A stretch of 64,000 bases of DNA from Macrolepiota albuminosa. Its lineage: Eukaryota; Basidiomycota; Agaricomycetes; Agaricales; Agaricaceae. Below the pieces are notes generated by a model. It was not told the DNA's origin and did not search any database. It saw nothing but the letters and a program-made list of their open reading frames with translations. Location: contig JAMWFC010000122.1 in assembly GCA_027475525.1 (NCBI GenBank), positions 1,054,001-1,118,000 of the forward strand, given 5' to 3'. Position numbers and translations under genes: made by a program. The first letter of the stretch is position 1. Every line of letters begins with the position of its first letter. Positions 1 to 10,852 of this stretch are shown piece after piece.

Positions 1-1827
1 GAACCCCCGGAACTGGCTCTGGCAGCCCCCGCGGTCCCCACTCTGGAGCAATGACAACGGGAAGAGCGACAAAATGCCTTGGCCATACTACAGTCCCTCA
101 ACCTGATGGGAGGGCTATTCAATCAGCCCGCTGCCTGCACGGTAGGCTTGTCAACTCGCCATAGGGCTAACTCTGTTCCTAGCACCTTCAAAACCTGGGG
201 ACAGCCCCAGAGACCCCTGGAACCCCTCCTACAAACAGACAACACCCGACTCCCGGCTCCAGCAAACCCCAGTAGACCCTGTGCAGACACCCCTAGCACG
301 GACAATACACTGTACTACATCGACAAGCTCACGTGCAGCAACAACGAGCAACGTCCTGCGCCCATCCCAGTACCGCCCCCTACGTCAGCCCTGGCCCCTC
401 CAGAGCCCAACTTCCGCCACGACCCCCTGCCCTACTTTGATCTGTGGAACCTCCCACGGCCTCCAATGCAAGCGCGACCCTCCTGAGTTGAATGTCCCCC
501 GTGCAACCTGGCACCCGACCCTGCACCTGGCCCCCCTCAGATTGACCCGACACCACCGAACCCTCCCCGACCACCTCCGCTACCCCCAGCCGAGCCTCAA
601 GGGCGACCCCCAGGCCCCCCACCTCCGCCACCACCTGCGTGGAGACCCGGGCCTCCCCCTGGCAGGAACGAACCCCCCTGGGACAACGGACCCCCCAGGC
701 GTGGACCTTCAGGTAAGCCACCTGGAGAAGGCCCTCCAGGCGGGTGGGGTCCTGCCCTCGGTGCCTTTCCTCCACAAGGAAGGGGGGGTAACCATTATTA
801 CTACTACTACAATGCCGGCCCCCCTCCCTGCAACACTACTGGACCAGACGATGCTCGCGACGCCCTCGCCTGCAAAGGACGTCTGGACATTCAAAAGCCC
901 AATGCATTCACAGGCTGGGACCCCCAAAAATGGCGTACATTCCTTACTCAGTGTCTTAATACGTTTCAGGCAAAACCACTCACGTTTCAGGTTGACAGCT
1001 CCTGAGTGGCCTTTGCTGCCTCATACCTCCAGGGGATTGCCTTCGACCACTACACGGCCCTCATCCAGTTCGACCCCAACAACCTGGCACTTGCCCGCTG
1101 GCAAGCCTTCGTCGACGAGTTCTCTGGGAAGTTCGGGATCTACGACACCGTGGCTGAGGCCGAGGACAACCTCTTCAACCTCTGGATGCGCTCGGAAGAA
1201 TGTTTCACCACCTTCATTGTACGTTTTGAAAAGGAAGCTTACGAGACAGGCTGGAATTACAGCGCCCTCCAGTACGCCCTCCGCCGTGCCCTGCCGCAAC
1301 GCATCAAGGACGTCCTCCAACTCGCCCTGAAACAACTCTCCTACGACAGATACAAGGCCCTCGTCATGCAGATCAACCAACGCTACTGGGAAGACCGCAG
1401 TGAGTACTCGAACTCCTGACCCCCCTAGAACCCTAGGGGAGGGCCCCCTTGGACCTCCGGCAAAACCCCCAACCTCCAAAGTCAGAACCCTGGTCCCCCC
1501 GCGTTCCCTGGCGGCCGACCCCCAGTGAGTCGTGGCCCGCCCAATGCTAACCCCGGCAGCGGCGCCCGCCCCCAGGCCCAACTCAACGCCACTGTAGCCG
1601 CCAACGACCCGGGCAACGCACCAGACCCCGAGGAACCTCCGGAAGACTCTGAAGATCCCGACTTCGCTGATGAGCGGGACGAAGAAGCCCTCTGGGCCAA
1701 CCGGCTCTCGAAAAAGGGGCGACCCTGGGTCGAGGTCCTGAGGGATGTGCAGGAACGACGGAGAAGGGAGGGTGTCTGTATACTCTGTGGTGAGAAAGAC
1801 CATTTCATCTCTGAGTGCCCCCAATGA
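1..1827 (+). pseudogene. Gypsy-1 gag (nucleocapsid) remnant
   Basis: Frame 1 is readable from the window start, interrupted by TGA codons near 51, 483, 1003 and 1825. An N-terminal proline-rich region (about 150-800) precedes a retrotransposon-gag core (about 870-1420) with the typical alternation of tryptophans and acidic helices. A CCHC zinc knuckle (CILCGEKDHFISEC) follows at about 1777-1818. Gag would form the virus-like particle and bind element RNA. The stops fit CGA (Arg) turned to TGA by deamination of a CpG cytosine. The true start codon is outside the window. Confidence 0.85.
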
Positions 1828-2060
1828 CAGGTCATGGGACATGCCACCTGGACCTTCGAAGGGGAGGATGCCACCTACGAATACTCGGAAAACAACTTGG
1901 CGATTTAGACCTGGAAGACGCCCTAAATCGCAGAATCGACCCCGACGTCTTCTCCGCCCCGGTCTCACATCTTTGCTCTACGACACTCATACAGGACACC
2001 CTCACGGCTTACCTACCCTCCCACTCCTCACACTCCCTCCTCCTCAAAACCTGCCTCACC

Positions 2061-2870
2061 CCCTCTGGAACCCCCCTTGACACCCTCGTTGACAGTGGCG
2101 CCACCGACAACTTCATCGACAAAGCATGGTCTACCTTTGCCCCGGAACCCGCTCAGTGACTCCCGGTCCCGGTACGGCTCTGCCTCTTCGACAGAGATGC
2201 CTCTATGGCGGGGGACATCACTCACTTTGTGCGTATGCCCGTTACTTTTGCCAACGGACAGACTCACACCCTCTGGATGTTGATAACCAAACTTCACCCT
2301 TCTGCACCTCTGGTCCTAGGGCTCCTGTGGCTCTGAAACACCAACTCCCGCATCAATTGGCGACATCTTACCCTCCGCCTGACCTGGGACCCGACGCCCG
2401 ACGACCAGCAACTCCCCTTCGACATTCCCCACTCTCCCGATCCTACTCCAAAGGACGGACCCCCACCACCCCCCGGACTCCAGTCCTGCTCGTCCCGGTC
2501 CTTTGTCATCAATGCCAGGCTAGACGGCGCCCCAGGACCAATATCGGCCCTCATCGACAGCGGAGCCACCAGAGTTTTCATCAGCGACGCCCTCGACCTC
2601 CCCCACGACTCCCTCGACCAGCCCCTCCGCCTGCAAGCGGAGCCACCAGAGTTTTCATCAGCGACGCCCTCGACCTCCCCCACGACTCCCTCGACCAGCC
2701 CCTCCGCCTGCAACGCCTTGACGGCACCCCCTCCTCCTCCGGCCCCATCCAGAAGTCTCACTTGGGACACGTGATCCTGAACAACGACTACGAGTTCACT
2801 TCCAACTTCCTGGTCACGCGACTTCACGAATCGACCCCAATGGTGCTGGGACTACCCTGGCTGCGCAACA
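2061..2870 (+). other. Two consecutive retropepsin-like domains in Gypsy-1
   Basis: The first domain has the active-site motif LVDSGATDNFID (Asp codon at 2091) and a flap/C-terminal motif LVLGLLWL ending at about 2333. The second has LIDSGATRVFISDALD (Asp codon at 2556) and MVLGLPWLRNMNP at about 2840-2875. Both Asp codons sit in the same reading frame (both positions divisible by three), 155 codons apart, so this is not one domain read twice. The 77-bp duplication at 2560-2713 lies inside the second domain and shifts the frame; removing it leaves two domains. Retropepsins normally act as dimers of one domain per pol. Confidence 0.75.
2560..2713. repeat. 77-bp tandem duplication (probable assembly overlap)
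   Basis: Units 2560-2636 and 2637-2713 are identical. The duplication falls inside the second protease domain of Gypsy-1 and shifts the frame by two. Confidence 0.95.
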
Positions 2871-5800
2871 TGAACCCCGACATCGATTGGAGGACGCTCA
2901 CCATGACCTTCCCAGGACCCGAAGACCACCCCTCGACCACCGTGCACCTCCGGGCCCTAGGAAGCGACCCGACGCCCGACACCCCCAGGACGACTGCCGC
3001 GCCCCCCACGCCTGTCCAAGACCGCAAGGCCCCTAATCGACCCCCAAACATTCCTCGGAACAAGTACAAAGGGCTGAACTACCCTGGCCGGTCTCAGACA
3101 CGCATCACACCCGCTCTGGCCGAAGCATCCACGACCCGATCGACCCGAACGCACTCGACATTAGGATCATTGGGGCCGCCCCCTTCGTCCGCCTCATGAA
3201 GGAGGGAACTCCCACGTTTCAGCTACACACCTCGCCGTCTCTCCCGGAAGAACACCTACGAGGGGACGCTACCCCCCCGGACAAGAAATCCGAGGAGCAG
3301 ATCCTCTGAGAAGTAGTTCCTCCGGAGTATCATGAGTTCGCTGATGTATTCTCCGAAGGAGACGCCAAGGAGATTCCCCCTCACCGCCCCTATGACCATA
3401 CCATCAACCTCGAGGAAGGAGCCGCCCCCCCTTTTGGCAAGGTGTACAACATGTCGGAGGTCGAACTCCGGGCCCTCAAGGACTACCTCAACGAAATGCT
3501 CGGTAAGGGATTCATCTGACCCTCCACCTCCGCCGCCGGAGCCCCAGTTCTCTTCGCCAAGAAGAAGGACGGCTCGCTCCGACTCTGCGTCGACTACCAG
3601 GGACTCAATAAAATCACCAAGAAGAACCGCTACCTGCTCCCGCTCATCGGCGATCTGGTCGATCGACTTCGCAGTGCCAAGGTTTACATGAAGATCGACC
3701 TCCGCTCCAGTTACAACAACGTCCGCATTGCCCCAGGACACAAGTGGAAAACCGCGTTCCGCACACGATATGGTCTGTTTGAGTATCTTGTGATGCCTTT
3801 TGAAATGACTAACTCTCCTGCCATGTTCCAATACTTCATGAACGACATGAGTGACGTCTTCGTGATAGTCTACCTGGACAACATACTCATCTACTCCGAC
3901 TCAAAGGAGGACCACCAGAAGCATGTCCGGCAAGTCCTCGAACGCCTCCGGGAGCACAACCTCCACGCCAAGCCCGAGAAGTGTTCATTCCATACGGAAG
4001 AGGTTGAGTATCTTGGCGTCATAGTATCCCCGAATGGCGTTCGCATGGACCCCCACAAGGTCGAGGCCATCGTCAACTGGCCGCAGCCCCGGAACGTCAA
4101 GGAAGTACAATCTTTCCTGGGTTTCGCTAATTTCTACCGGAGGTTCATAGATAACTACTCCGGTATCACAAAACCCCTCAACCGGCTCACGCGCAAGGAC
4201 GTCACCTGGAACTGGGACAGTAAGTGCCAGAGCGTCTTTAACCTGCTCAAGGAGGCTTTCACAGCCGCCCCTGTACTCTGGCACTACGACCCAACCCTCC
4301 CAATTATCCTAGAATGCGACGCCTCTGACTACGCCATCGCCAGAATTCTCTCACAGATGGAATCTGATGGTGGAGAGCCCCAGCCAGTTGCCTTCTACAC
4401 CTGGTCCATGATCGACGCTGAGCTCAACTACGACATCTATGACAAGGAGCTCCTCGCCATCGTCGAAGCCTTCAAGCAATGGCGAGCCTACCTCGAGGGA
4501 GCCCGGCACCGGATTCAGGTCTACTCGGATCACAACAACCTGCAGTACTTCACCACAACCAAGCAACTTAGTTGACGGCAGGCCCGATGGTCCGAGGTTC
4601 TCTCGGAATACGACTTCACGATCCAGTACCGCCCGGAACAACTCGGAGCTAAGCCCAATGCCCTCACCTGTCAACCGGATGTCTATCCCAAGAAGTCGTT
4701 TGAGGCGGAACGCAATGTGTTCAATCATTGCATGGTGATCCCTCCCAAACATCTGAATGCTGTACTGATCTTAAACGACAAAGGGACCCTAAGCCAGATC
4801 TGCTGCACCCCCCGGGACAAGTACTTCACTGACCACAACTCCTGCAACCCCCCTGACGGGACCGACCGGGACCCCGCCTTCTCCTTGTCCCCCAACGAAA
4901 AACTCCTCCTCCAGGACGGCCGCATCTACGTCCCAGATTATGTCCGACTCTGCTATGACGTCCTCCGTCAACACCACAACCACAAGCTCCGGGGACACCC
5001 TGGAATACGTAAGACCCTCCAGCTTATCTCCCGGACTTACTTTTGGCCAGAGTTGAAGAAGGACGTGACCCGTTACATTCGATCATGTGAACCCTGCCTC
5101 CGGGCCAAGGTCCCCCGACACTGACCATACGGACTCCTGAAACCCCTGCCAGTCGGATGACGCCCCTGGTCCTCCATATTCCTGGACCACATCGTCGAAC
5201 TCCCAGAATCTGAAGGGTTCGATGCCATTCTCGTCGTTGTGTGCAGGCTAACCAAACAGGGCATCTTCCTACCCTGCCACACCACAGACTTCGCCCAGCT
5301 GTTCCTCGAGCACGTCTTTGCCAAACATGGACTCCCAGACGACATCATCTCCGACCGTGGCCCCCTCTTCATGTCCAAGTTTTGGACTTCCCTGTGTAAA
5401 GCACTTGAAGTAAAGACTAACCTCTCTACCGCCTACCACTTCAAAACTGACGGCCAAACCAAAAGGGTCAACCAGTCTCTCGAGCAGTACCTCCGACTGT
5501 ACATCAACTACTTGCAGGACGACTGGCGCACCGAGCTCCCCCTGGCCAAGTTCACCTACAACAACACGCTGCACTCTGCCACTGGGGTATCCCCCTTCTT
5601 TGCCAACAAGGGATACCACCCTCGACTAACACTCTTGCTCTGGGACATCCTGTCGCATGCCACCCACGAGGTCGCCCGGGATCTCCAGTCTCTTCACGAG
5701 TTTCTCCGAGAAGAGATCGACACCGCGAACTAGGCCTATGCGAAACATGCTGACCAGAAATGGAAAGAGACCCCCGACTGGACCCCCAGGACAAAGGTAT

Positions 5801-6473
5801 GGTTAGATCAACGCCACCTCTGCATCTGCCGGCCCTCCCCAAAACTCGATCACAAGCGCCTCGGCCCGTTCAAAATATTGAAGAAGGTCTCATCCCACGC
5901 CTACAAGATCGAGCTTCCCCCAGGACTAAAAGGTCTGCACCCGGTATTCCACGTCCGCCTCCTGGAACGACACCCCCTGGATTCTTTCCCCGAATGACGC
6001 CCCGAGCCCCCTCCCCCGGTTGAGGTCGAGGACAAGTACCACTACAAGGTTGAAGACATCCTCGACTCCCGGAACATTCGTGGATGACCCCACTTCCTCG
6101 TACGGTGGAAGGGATACGGCCCAGAAGATGACACTTGAGAACCACGCGGAAACCTCGAAGGCGCCCTCGACAAACTCTGGGACTTTCAACAACGGCACCT
6201 GGGAAACAACCTCCGCAGGCGCAGGACTCACAGACGGCAGTAGTGGGCGTAACCCCCACCTCTGGGCTCAGTAGGGATTCAACTCCCATGTATACTTTCT
6301 ACTTTCCCTTTCTAGATCTTACTCTTTTTTAGTACCTTTTTGTATTAGTGTCCCGGAGTCTGAGCAAGGTGTTCTTTCCGGTTTCTTTCAGTTTCTTCGC
6401 CCCTTACTTATACTTCTCACTGATCCAGGACAACCAAGTATATACATTTTTTTAGAAGTACACTATACTACAA

Positions 6474-8202
6474 CTACGGGACCACAAAACAAGCAACAGC
6501 AAGAAAACGGAGGCCTCTAGAGCTGGGGTCCCGAACTACCCTTACCCTCCCCTCCCCTTGGCCAGCCCTGGAAATCCTCCCCCACTCCTCCTGGACCATG
6601 CTCCCGCCACACCTCCTTGGCCAACTGGTCCCAAGACAGGAGCTGTTCACCTCGTCCAGGACCCGCTCGAACCACGACCCCGGGGCCAGGACGTTCCTCT
6701 GGCGGTGCGCAATCACCAGCCTCCCCAACAGGTCCAGACCCCGCTCTACCCTGGGGTTCCCTGCCTCAGACTGCAACCCCTCTTGCAGGGAAGCGAACGC
6801 CGTGGCCACTCTGTCCAGGAGCTGACGATGCTCCCGAGCCCAGCCTGGAGATATCAGTACCGACCCAGCCACGAGAAGGGGAATACTCACTTAGGGAGGC
6901 CATGCGCCTGATCACTACGTCTCGGCGCAGAGTCTCGACCAACCCTGGGAGCCCTACCCCCTGCTCCAGCCTGGCCCCCATGGCGTCCAGCCAGGCCTCA
7001 GCCTCCCCCCATGCCACCCTTGCCTCCCCCAACTCCCGGAGGGCTGCCTCGCAATCCTCCTCCAGCCCCCACTGGAGCGCCACCTCCTCCCTTGCTCCCT
7101 CCTCGTGCTCCTCCCTCTTCCGGTCAGCCTGCTCCAAACACGCCTGCAGGTCCCTCACCTCGACGCTCAGCGGTCACTCAGACAATGGGGAGAATACCGC
7201 CGGGGAAAGGCGCGCTGGGGAGGCTGAGGATGGGGTCTCCACGGGCAGACACACCCTCTTGGAAGGCTCTGGGGAGGGACTGGGCGACGCCCGCCACTTC
7301 CCCTTGTCTAGGCACCCCCCCTGCCCCTGGGTGTCGGACTGAGTGGCCCAGTGCGTGATCAGCACCATGGGCTGGCCCTGGCCCCCCGACCCCCCACTGG
7401 GTGCCTCCACGGGTACTGCGGGCACCTCTCCCACCAGCTCTGCCACCCAATCCTGCTCCTCGACCCCCAGCAGCCATCCCTGCTCCTGGGCGACGCAACG
7501 CGCCCTCCACAGCGCCGACATGGAACAACGCTCGTGGTTGAGGCGGCAGGCCTCACACACGGCCATGTCCTGGCGGGACGAGAGGCCCGGAACCTTGAAC
7601 AGGCAAAGCACTCCTCGACGAGCGCAGTGCAAACACTGCACTGAAGTCAGCAAGGGCAATCAGAGGTAGGAAACGACTCGCCGGTCCGTTGCTCACGCAC
7701 CAGGCGTGGGCAGGTAGACCCCGGGGCCTCTCCAGGGCCTCCCCAAACAGCTCCTGTGTCATGTCTGCCCACGCAACACGTTGACTCTCCGGGACCTCTG
7801 ACACGGTTCCTACCGCCATCCCGGAACGACGAAAACGGGGGGCAGGCAATCTAGGGCGGGGAGGGGGCTGCGGACGGAGAGGGTGGACAGTCATCTGCGC
7901 AAAAGTGGGTGCGGGACGACTGGGACGGGACTCTGGAGAGACACTGGGGCCTGCATTGGGAGCAGGCTCCAGGAACTGGCTGGGACCCACCTCCGGGGCA
8001 GGAATGTTGTGTTGTTCTGGAAAAGGAAGGTCAGTGGCAGTAAGCAGACGGTGCAGGAGCACTCACATTGTTGAGTGAGCGCCGCCACGTGCTCCTGGTT
8101 GAGGCAAGCTCGGTATCGCACGTCCCGGGCTTCCCATGCCATGAGGGGCGCGACCTCGTTAGTTTGCAGGGGCGTCGGAGAATGCGTCAGCGTACGCGAC
8201 AT
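6474..8202 (-). pseudogene. Antisense gene inside Gypsy-1: Cys-cluster and coiled-coil protein of unknown function
   Basis: Between pol and the 3' LTR, the minus strand encodes a multi-exon protein running from ATG at 8202 to about 6474. Its parts are a short N-terminal exon (8202-8116), a proline/arginine-rich exon (about 8070-7680), and a Cys-rich segment with CLHCARRGVLC, followed after 20 residues by CEACRLNHERC (7632-7520). A Ser/Pro-rich linker and a long acidic coiled coil (about 7158-6560) follow. A clean 46-bp intron lies at 6890-6845 (GTGAGT...CTCCAG) and a second candidate at about 8115-8071 (GTGAGT...TTCCAG). At the latter junction the spliced codon reads TAA, where CAA would be expected if a CpG had not decayed. 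I do not recognise the function. The cysteine spacing resembles fungal zinc-cluster regulators only loosely. Confidence 0.6.
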
Positions 8203-8313
8203 AGTTGAGTTTGATGGTAAAATTTTTTTCGTTACGTGGCAGGACAGGTGCCGGATCCCATGCTTGTAACCCTGTCCGAACCTCCGGCTACGTGCGCCTC
8301 AGAGGGTCTCGGC

Positions 8314-8330
8314 GCTGAGGGGGGGGGTGA
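8314..8330 (+). other. Polypurine tract of Gypsy-1
   Basis: A GCTGAGG start and a G run end directly before the LTR's TGTCA. This is the expected plus-strand primer site and supports 8331 as the LTR start. Confidence 0.75.
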
Positions 8331-8569
8331 TGTCACGACCCCTCCCCTCCAGAACCTCCCTGGAGCCCCATCCAGGAATCTCTTCCGTCAACCCCACAGC
8401 ACGCCCTGCCCCCACAGCTGCTGACGCCACCATCACGCACATCAAAGACCGCCATCAGCCAACCCCCCAGGAACCCCGCATCATGGACCCCAGGATTAAC
8501 CACCATCAATGATCAGATCACGCGACTCACTTCCGGCCATCACACATCATGCATCATAGCTCCCTCCAT

Positions 8570-8723
8570 GCCAATTGATCGCGCATCCCCACATGCACGA
8601 TCCAGGTATACAGTCCCTGCCTGCTACTCAATGACTCCTGGAACTCGCCAATTGATCGCGCATCCCCACATGCACGATCCAGGTATACAGTCCCTGCCTG
8701 CTACTCAATGACTCCTGGAACTC
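8570..8723. repeat. 77-bp tandem duplication in Gypsy-1 LTR (probable assembly overlap)
   Basis: Units 8570-8646 and 8647-8723 are identical, starting GCCAATTGATCGCGC. Confidence 0.95.
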
Positions 8724-8845
8724 ATCCCAGACACTCCGGAACCCTGAGACCTGGCCCTGTAGTACTTATAGCATAGTTTTCCGCTGTATTTGCTAGTCTT
8801 GATATTGCATTAACTTGGTTACTTGAATTGTTGTGTGCTCTCTGC

Positions 8846-8917
8846 TTGACTGGTACGCATTGACTGGCACACATTGACTGGCACGCATTGACTGGCACGC
8901 ATTGACTGGCACGCTTG
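8846..8917 (+). repeat. 14-bp minisatellite in Gypsy-1 LTR
   Basis: About five head-to-tail copies of ACTGGCACGCATTG, with small variants in the first two. It lies in the LTR with no recognised function and differs from the 77-bp duplications. Confidence 0.85.
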
Positions 8918-9202
8918 AATAACCACGTGCTCTAAGTTTGGTACGCACTTCGCGACTTTTAATTTGTTAACCCGGTCTCGTCTTAGAACCCCCGGTTCAC
9001 GACTCGACCCCCACCCTATCCTCAGCTACCCAAAACCCAAAACCCCCGGACCAAGTCCCCTCTCCCAGGATTACCCCTGCCCACATCTTGAACCTCGGAG
9101 TCCTAGCCCTGGAGTTCCAGACACCCGAGTATCTGTAGGTCAAGTCCGCATTGTAAGGGTGATTGCTTTCCTGGAAAGCCCCCAACTCAGCGGAACCTGA
9201 CA

Positions 9203-10493
9203 AAGCTCCTGGAGATAGTCTTGGAGAGTGGCACATGAAACCTTGCCATCCTTGGCAAGGATTTGATTGGTCTTGTTGAGGAGCACTTGTGTGCAGAATC
9301 TGTCAGATCAATAAGAGGCTGGATGGAAAAATTAAGGCAGTAATAAGAGAGACACACCAACTGAGAATTGAAACTGTGGCCTCTTGGAATCAGGTGCCGT
9401 CTCAGGCAGGGGCTGAAGAAAGAGTGAAAAATAGGCAAATCACATGAATAACTCATCAATTTGAATTTCTAGAAATAGAACATGCTCATGTCGTTAGTCT
9501 TGTGCTTGACAGAACAAGGAGATGACACACTCATCATCTCTACATCACTGTCATGCTCCTAGCAATGATTATGTGCATGGCAGGCATCTTCATGGCAATG
9601 CATCTAGAGAGAAGCAGAGATGAGAAGGGAAGGGTAGAAGAAAAAAGCAAAGAAGTGACCTCAGCATGCTCTTTGGCTTCCTGTGCAGCTTGTTTGGCAG
9701 CATCTTTGGCACATCAATCATTAATTAATTTAAGGATCGTATCCACAAAAATATACCAGTTTTTGATGTTAGAGGAGGTTTGCGCAAGGCAGCATTTGAT
9801 GTAGTCCTAGACCTTGTAGAGAGCATCATAAAGGCCAGGCTGCTCAGCAATGAGGAGGAATGCTGAGTGATTAACAAAGATCTAGAGCAATGTGTAGGAA
9901 GTTAAATTTGGAACAAGCATTAAGAATAGACATGACACACCAGTTTGGCAGCTCTGAGGTGCCAGGACACTAGGACAGAGGACTCTTTTGTGCAAAAGCT
10001 TCCTCACAAAAACAGATGACAGCAGTGCCAAAAGCAGCAACATGCTTGACAGACTTGAACTGTTGGTCCTTGTCATGAATAATAGCATTCTCAAGGAGAG
10101 AGTAGAGGTCAGCACTGAGGAGTCGTTTAGGACCAGTAGAGGGAGCCATGGGAGATGGTGAACTAGAGATGTAGGAGATAATAGGAGGGGCTTAAATGGC
10201 CTTTGAAGCAACAGGGAGGACAGCAAAAACATGCAAAAGAAACCTACAAACATTACAGGAGGTCCAGACAAAAATTTTTGATATGATAGCAAAGAAATGG
10301 GACTTGACCTTATCTAGAACTGTGAATGACTGAGAACAGTCTTTATTTGGTGGGGGGGAGATGATACAATGCTGTACCAGCAGTCAGTGACACACTATGC
10401 ACCAGAAGTCAAAATAAATATTTAATTATAGGCTGAAAACTGTAAGCCTCCTGGTAGCAGTCTCAATAATTTATACCTCCAAAAACACCCCAA
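9203..10493. other. AT-rich intergenic debris
   Basis: Apart from the gene remnant at 9690-10150 on the minus strand, I see no gene, RNA or intact mobile element here. The base composition matches the rest of 9203-14227. Confidence 0.6.
9690..10150 (-). pseudogene. Unrecognised protein-coding remnant
   Basis: Starting from an ATG complementary to about 10150, the minus strand reads a plausible soluble protein (MAPSTGPKRLLSADLYSLLE...). It stops at a TAG near 9965 and continues in the same or a neighbouring frame with helical, Ala/Lys-rich sequence down to about 9690 (CAKDAAKQAAQEAKEHAE). The coherent composition suggests a decayed gene or transposase accessory ORF. I do not recognise the family. 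Confidence 0.35.
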
Positions 10494-10712
10494 TACAGTG
10501 GCTCAAAAAACTGTCCCAATGTTTCATACTTTTTGAAAGATGGCATTGGCATGAAGGACAGGAAGTACCTAAAATCCTGATTAAATTATGTAAAATATTA
10601 TAGAATTGTAGCTGCAGAATGAATCTAGGCATATGTAATTAGAATCAAAACTGATGGAGCAATAGCCATTTTAAAATATTCACACATTGGGACAGTTTTT
10701 TGAGCATCTATA
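10494..10712. mobile_element. Probable Tc1/mariner-type MITE (219 bp)
   Basis: Left arm 10494-10522 (TACAGTGGCTCAAAAAACTG...) is the inverted counterpart of right arm 10684-10712. The arms are identical over the 22 inner bases and differ at a few terminal positions. Both ends carry TA, the target duplication used by Tc1/mariner elements. The 160-bp interior has no coding capacity. A Tc1 transposase remnant lies 140 bp to the right, so this could instead be a left end with an inverted internal repeat. No matching right-hand terminus was found beyond that transposase. Confidence 0.65.
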
Positions 10713-10852
10713 ATTTTTCAGGTTTATTCCTGTTTTAGTCAGAACTAAGTAAGTTGCATGTGGGAATACAGACAGAGTCATGTGACCATGTTTAGATATA
10801 TTTGGGAGTGGTTCAAGCTGGTTGAACCACATCTTGGCCTTCAACCACTATC

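Larger units (their letters stand above)
1828..6241 (+). pseudogene. Gypsy-1 pol remnant: protease x2, RT, RNase H, integrase, chromodomain
   Basis: Two aspartic-protease domains (2091-2335 and 2556-2865) are followed by a linker and an RT. The RT shows KKKDGSLRLCVDYQ near 3560-3600 and the catalytic YLDN at about 3871; canonical is YLDD, so the second aspartate is replaced. RNase H (CDASDYA near 4317, DHNNLQYF near 4530) and a zinc-binding N-terminal integrase domain (about 4950-5115) follow. The integrase core has SDRG near 5350 and a DGQT segment near 5450, where the usual TERVNQ reads KRVNQ. A chromodomain (about 6020-6160, VRWKGYGPED) ends it. In-frame stops at about 2157, 2332, 3307, 3517, 4573, 5122, 5158, 5731, 5996, 6085 and 6136 break it. 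Most are CGA to TGA; 5731 fits CAG to TAG and 6136 fits TGG to TGA. Confidence 0.88.
1..9202 (+). mobile_element. Gypsy-1: decayed chromodomain Ty3/Gypsy retrotransposon, 5' end outside window
   Basis: Order on the plus strand is gag, CCHC knuckle, two retropepsin-like domains, reverse transcriptase, RNase H, integrase, chromodomain. An antisense gene, a G-rich polypurine tract and one LTR (8331-9202) follow. The 5' LTR and the start of gag lie before base 1. The element is GC-rich and C-rich compared with the AT-rich DNA to its right, which marks the boundary. It is dead: gag-pol carries about a dozen in-frame stops, most explainable as CGA to TGA, plus a few frameshifts and two 77-bp duplications. 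Family assignment rests on the RT and integrase motifs and on the C-terminal chromodomain (chromovirus type). Confidence 0.93.
8331..9202 (+). repeat. Gypsy-1 3' LTR
   Basis: The start TGTCACGACC directly follows the polypurine tract. The proposed end AACCTGACA gives 5-bp inverted termini TGTCA/TGACA and coincides with a drop from GC-rich to AT-rich sequence. The 5' LTR is not in the window, so the end cannot be confirmed by comparison. Inside are a 77-bp duplication (8570-8723) and a 14-bp minisatellite (8846-8917). Apparent length is 872 bp, about 795 without the duplication. Confidence 0.7.

Noticed and set aside
8570..8723. 77-bp repeat as an LTR enhancer duplication
   Set aside because: The same period occurs at 13 other unrelated sites, so an assembly cause is far more likely.
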